DNA from: Prolixibacteraceae bacterium
Lineage (GTDB): Bacteria; Bacteroidota; Bacteroidia; Bacteroidales; Prolixibacteraceae
Length of the DNA stretch: 6,759 nt
Assembly (NCBI GenBank): GCA_017998095.1
Contig: JAGODU010000205.1
Coordinates: 1 to 6,759, forward strand
Reading direction: 5' to 3'
Positions 5,080-6,759 of the stretch are shown here, one piece after another (the stretch's first letter is position 1; each line of letters starts with the position of its first letter). A program made the translations under genes and the position numbers. Below the pieces are notes generated by a model. That model had not been told where the DNA came from. It saw only the letters and a program-made list of their open reading frames with translations, and searched no databases.

Positions 5080-6462
5080 TCAGTAAACTATTAATTTTGA
5101 ATTAGTTTTATCAAATGATGTGCGAATACTGATTAAATAGATTCCGGTTTTAAGATCGATTGGGAATTGAATCGTGTTACCGTTCATTATTTGAATTTGT
5201 TTTTTAAAAACTAATGTACCATTAAGATCATAAATGATAAGATCTCCAACTTCATTCAGGCTCCCGACCTGAAATTCCAAACTCAGTATTTTATTATTGT
5301 ACCAGGTTTGTATTTTTTCTTCTGATTCCCTGTAGACACTGGTAGTGATTCGATCTATTATCAGAGAAAAATTTGTATATACACCTTCCTCTGAATAAAA
5401 TGAATAAGTTGAATTGTTTTGGATGTTTTTTTCAATTGTCCCATGTTTGAGCATAATCCTGAAGTCTTCAAGATTATCAAATTGTGTAATATTAATATAG
5501 TAAAATCCACTTTTTTGAATTGTTACTTTTAAGGGTATTTCAAGAGGTGTTACATCTGGTTCCTTAAGTGAATTAATGGCATATTTGACATAATTAATCT
5601 CAGTATTAATAAATGGCTTTGAAGTATTACTCCCGAATAACTTGAACGAATCATATGTTCTGTCGAATCCCAAGGTAGCATTGTCATTCATACATATCAC
5701 AGTCACGTCATTTGAAACTGTGTTACTTAATTCAAGACGGATTATTCTGGTCGTTTCACTTTCAATGACAGATTCCCCTTTTGATCGGGGTATTTCACTG
5801 GCAATTACTTTTGAATCAGCTGGGAAAGTTAAGGTTGTGGCATTATTCACATGCAGAAAAAATCCCTGCATGGGCGGGAGAGTATCCGAATTCCAGCCTA
5901 TTCCCAGGTTGGTAAATACATTCCAGTACAGATAATCTCCATCTTTTGTGAAGTATACTGTATTATCAATACCATCATTTTCATCAGTTGATAGTTCCTG
6001 AATACCCTGAAGGTCATAACTGCATGGAAATGGATTTCCTATAAGATTCCATCCCGGAGTAGCATTCCGTGTGGTATAATAAAGCGGGAAAGTATGAGTT
6101 AGGGAATTCAGTTGTCCTTTAAAAGTTATTTTGTCATCGTCAGTCAGAAAAATATTGTATCCTCTGGTTGATAGTAATTCACTGAAAGGTTCAGGGTCTG
6201 TTGAACCCAGAGGATAGCCGTCAAAATACTTCCATCCGTCTGACTGCTCAGTTACTGCTAAAGTTTCGTTGTAAGCTATCAGATCTCCGTTGAAATGCTG
6301 TAATTGAATATTCTCTTTCACAGAGATACTGTCAGTTCCTATGAAACATGACTGAACCGGAGGAATAAAATAGTGGAATCTGTAACCTGTTGCAGACAAT
6401 CCCCCCGTCATATCAAGCTCAACGGTAGCAGGTATTTTAACAACGGATATAAATGTTACCAC
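5080..6462 (-). CDS. Gene D: C-terminal part of a T9SS-secreted protein, probably 5'-truncated
   Basis: The open frame encodes 460 residues. It begins with GTG directly after an in-frame TAG (6463-6465). The N-terminus has no signal peptide and starts inside what looks like a domain, so the native start is missing. Residues about 12-220 match a module common in large Bacteroidota secreted proteins: LDMTGGLSATGYRFHYFIPP, then HFNGDLIAYNE, GWKYFDGY, STRGYNIFL, ITFKGQLNS, GWNLIGNPFPC and LPPMQGFFLHV. Residues about 235-370 are a beta-rich segment ending EEGVYTNFSLIID. Residues about 385-460 look like a T9SS type A sorting domain (DLIIYDLNGTLVFKK, LKTGIYLISI, final KLIVY), which directs export through the outer membrane and surface anchoring. 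Relatives are usually far longer, with a signal peptide and upstream adhesive or repeat domains. As it stands it could not reach T9SS, so it is probably a pseudogene remnant. A frameshift or assembly error just upstream is the alternative. Confidence 0.75.
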   Translation of the reverse strand: MVTFISVVKIPATVELDMTGGLSATGYRFHYFIPPVQSCFIGTDSISVKENIQLQHFNGDLIAYNETLAVTEQSDGWKYFDGYPLGSTDPEPFSELLSTRGYNIFLTDDDKITFKGQLNSLTHTFPLYYTTRNATPGWNLIGNPFPCSYDLQGIQELSTDENDGIDNTVYFTKDGDYLYWNVFTNLGIGWNSDTLPPMQGFFLHVNNATTLTFPADSKVIASEIPRSKGESVIESETTRIIRLELSNTVSNDVTVICMNDNATLGFDRTYDSFKLFGSNTSKPFINTEINYVKYAINSLKEPDVTPLEIPLKVTIQKSGFYYINITQFDNLEDFRIMLKHGTIEKNIQNNSTYSFYSEEGVYTNFSLIIDRITTSVYRESEEKIQTWYNNKILSLEFQVGSLNEVGDLIIYDLNGTLVFKKQIQIMNGNTIQFPIDLKTGIYLISIRTSFDKTNSKLIVY

Positions 6463-6759
6463 CTAACAGAACATTTTGATACCACTCTGCTGGTTTGTTG
6501 ATTTACTCAAGGATTCCGGACTTTGTTTTTTCTTCTATTCCGGTGAAGATTTTCATGTTCGATTTTCACTCAAAAACAAGCAACTGTTTCGGAGCATGTT
6601 GACCCATTAAGTTTGTCTTTTCAAAACGAACGCTGGTTCCCTCTAATTGGGGGCAAGGATTCCTGCGTAAGCAAATCGGTTTTGTTTTCAAGTAATAAAA
6701 AAAGGCACCAACCTGATCAGTACCTTTAGTTTATCATATTTTAATCTGTTATTATTCCC
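6463..6759. other. Gene-poor right end, possible insertion-sequence debris
   Basis: No convincing gene is present. Short open frames exist on both strands. One on the minus strand runs about 54 codons to a TGA at 6563-6565 without a credible start. One on the plus strand, about 57 codons, ends with a TAG near 6727-6729. They overlap and neither shows a known motif. The segment around 6592-6606 (GGAGCATGTTGACCCA on +) recalls terminal sequences of some Bacteroidota IS21-type elements, but that is memory, not a match I can test. A minus-strand terminator sits at 6694-6727. Confidence 0.35.
6694..6727 (-). terminator. Candidate rho-independent terminator of a minus-strand gene beyond the right edge
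   Basis: On the minus strand AAAGGTAC (6727-6720) pairs with GTGCCTTT (6708-6701), eight base pairs with one G-T wobble, around an 11-base loop. TTTTATT follows (6700-6694), giving a continuous run of seven T including the stem end. It implies a minus-strand gene ending just right of the window. The opposite strand has only an interrupted T-run, so plus-strand termination is less likely. Confidence 0.5.

Noticed and set aside
6688..6759. A minus-strand frame open from the right edge to a TGA at 6688-6690, possibly a gene C-terminus
   Set aside because: It runs through the terminator hairpin and its T-run, and the other two frames stop before the hairpin, so the neighbouring gene more likely ends upstream of it.

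Overview
The window looks like a piece of an AT-rich Bacteroidota (Bacteroidetes) chromosome, probably an environmental or gut Bacteroidia-type organism. Four things point this way: proteins with type IX secretion (T9SS) sorting-type domains; two proteins with the Fibrobacter succinogenes major paralogous (FISUMP) domain; a lipoprotein with LVIVD-type repeats; and upstream sites that fit the Bacteroidota promoter pattern TTTG, about 20 bp, TAnnTTTG. The species cannot be told from the sequence alone.

Layout from left to right. Positions 1-105 (+) hold the last 34 codons of what looks like an IS630-family transposase. Gene A (282-1565, -) and gene B (1926-3197, +) are divergent paralogues. Each has a signal peptide, a short conserved N-terminal segment, an internal T9SS sorting-like beta-domain and a C-terminal FISUMP domain. 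The 360-bp gap between them carries a candidate promoter for each and two adjacent inverted repeats in the predicted leader of gene A. Gene C (3210-4481, -) converges on gene B with a 12-bp gap and encodes a surface lipoprotein with a repeated beta-propeller-like motif. A short hairpin plus T-run in that gap is a candidate terminator for gene B. Positions 4482-5079 are mostly non-coding, with a candidate promoter for gene C and a weak, stop-interrupted open frame. Gene D (5080-6462, -) is the C-terminal part of a T9SS-secreted protein. It has no signal peptide or credible start, so it is probably 5'-truncated. The last ~300 bp hold no convincing gene, but do hold a good candidate terminator for a minus-strand gene beyond the right edge and a stretch that may be insertion-sequence debris.

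The genes do not form an operon. They share a theme: cell-envelope or secreted proteins of unknown ligand, bounded on the left by a transposase remnant and on the right by a damaged gene. I found no clearly new system. The best leads are the divergent FISUMP pair with an internal sorting-like domain, the paired hairpins in the leader of gene A, and the decapitated T9SS gene D. FISUMP proteins are sometimes targets of diversity-generating retroelements, but nothing here shows adenine-specific diversification.
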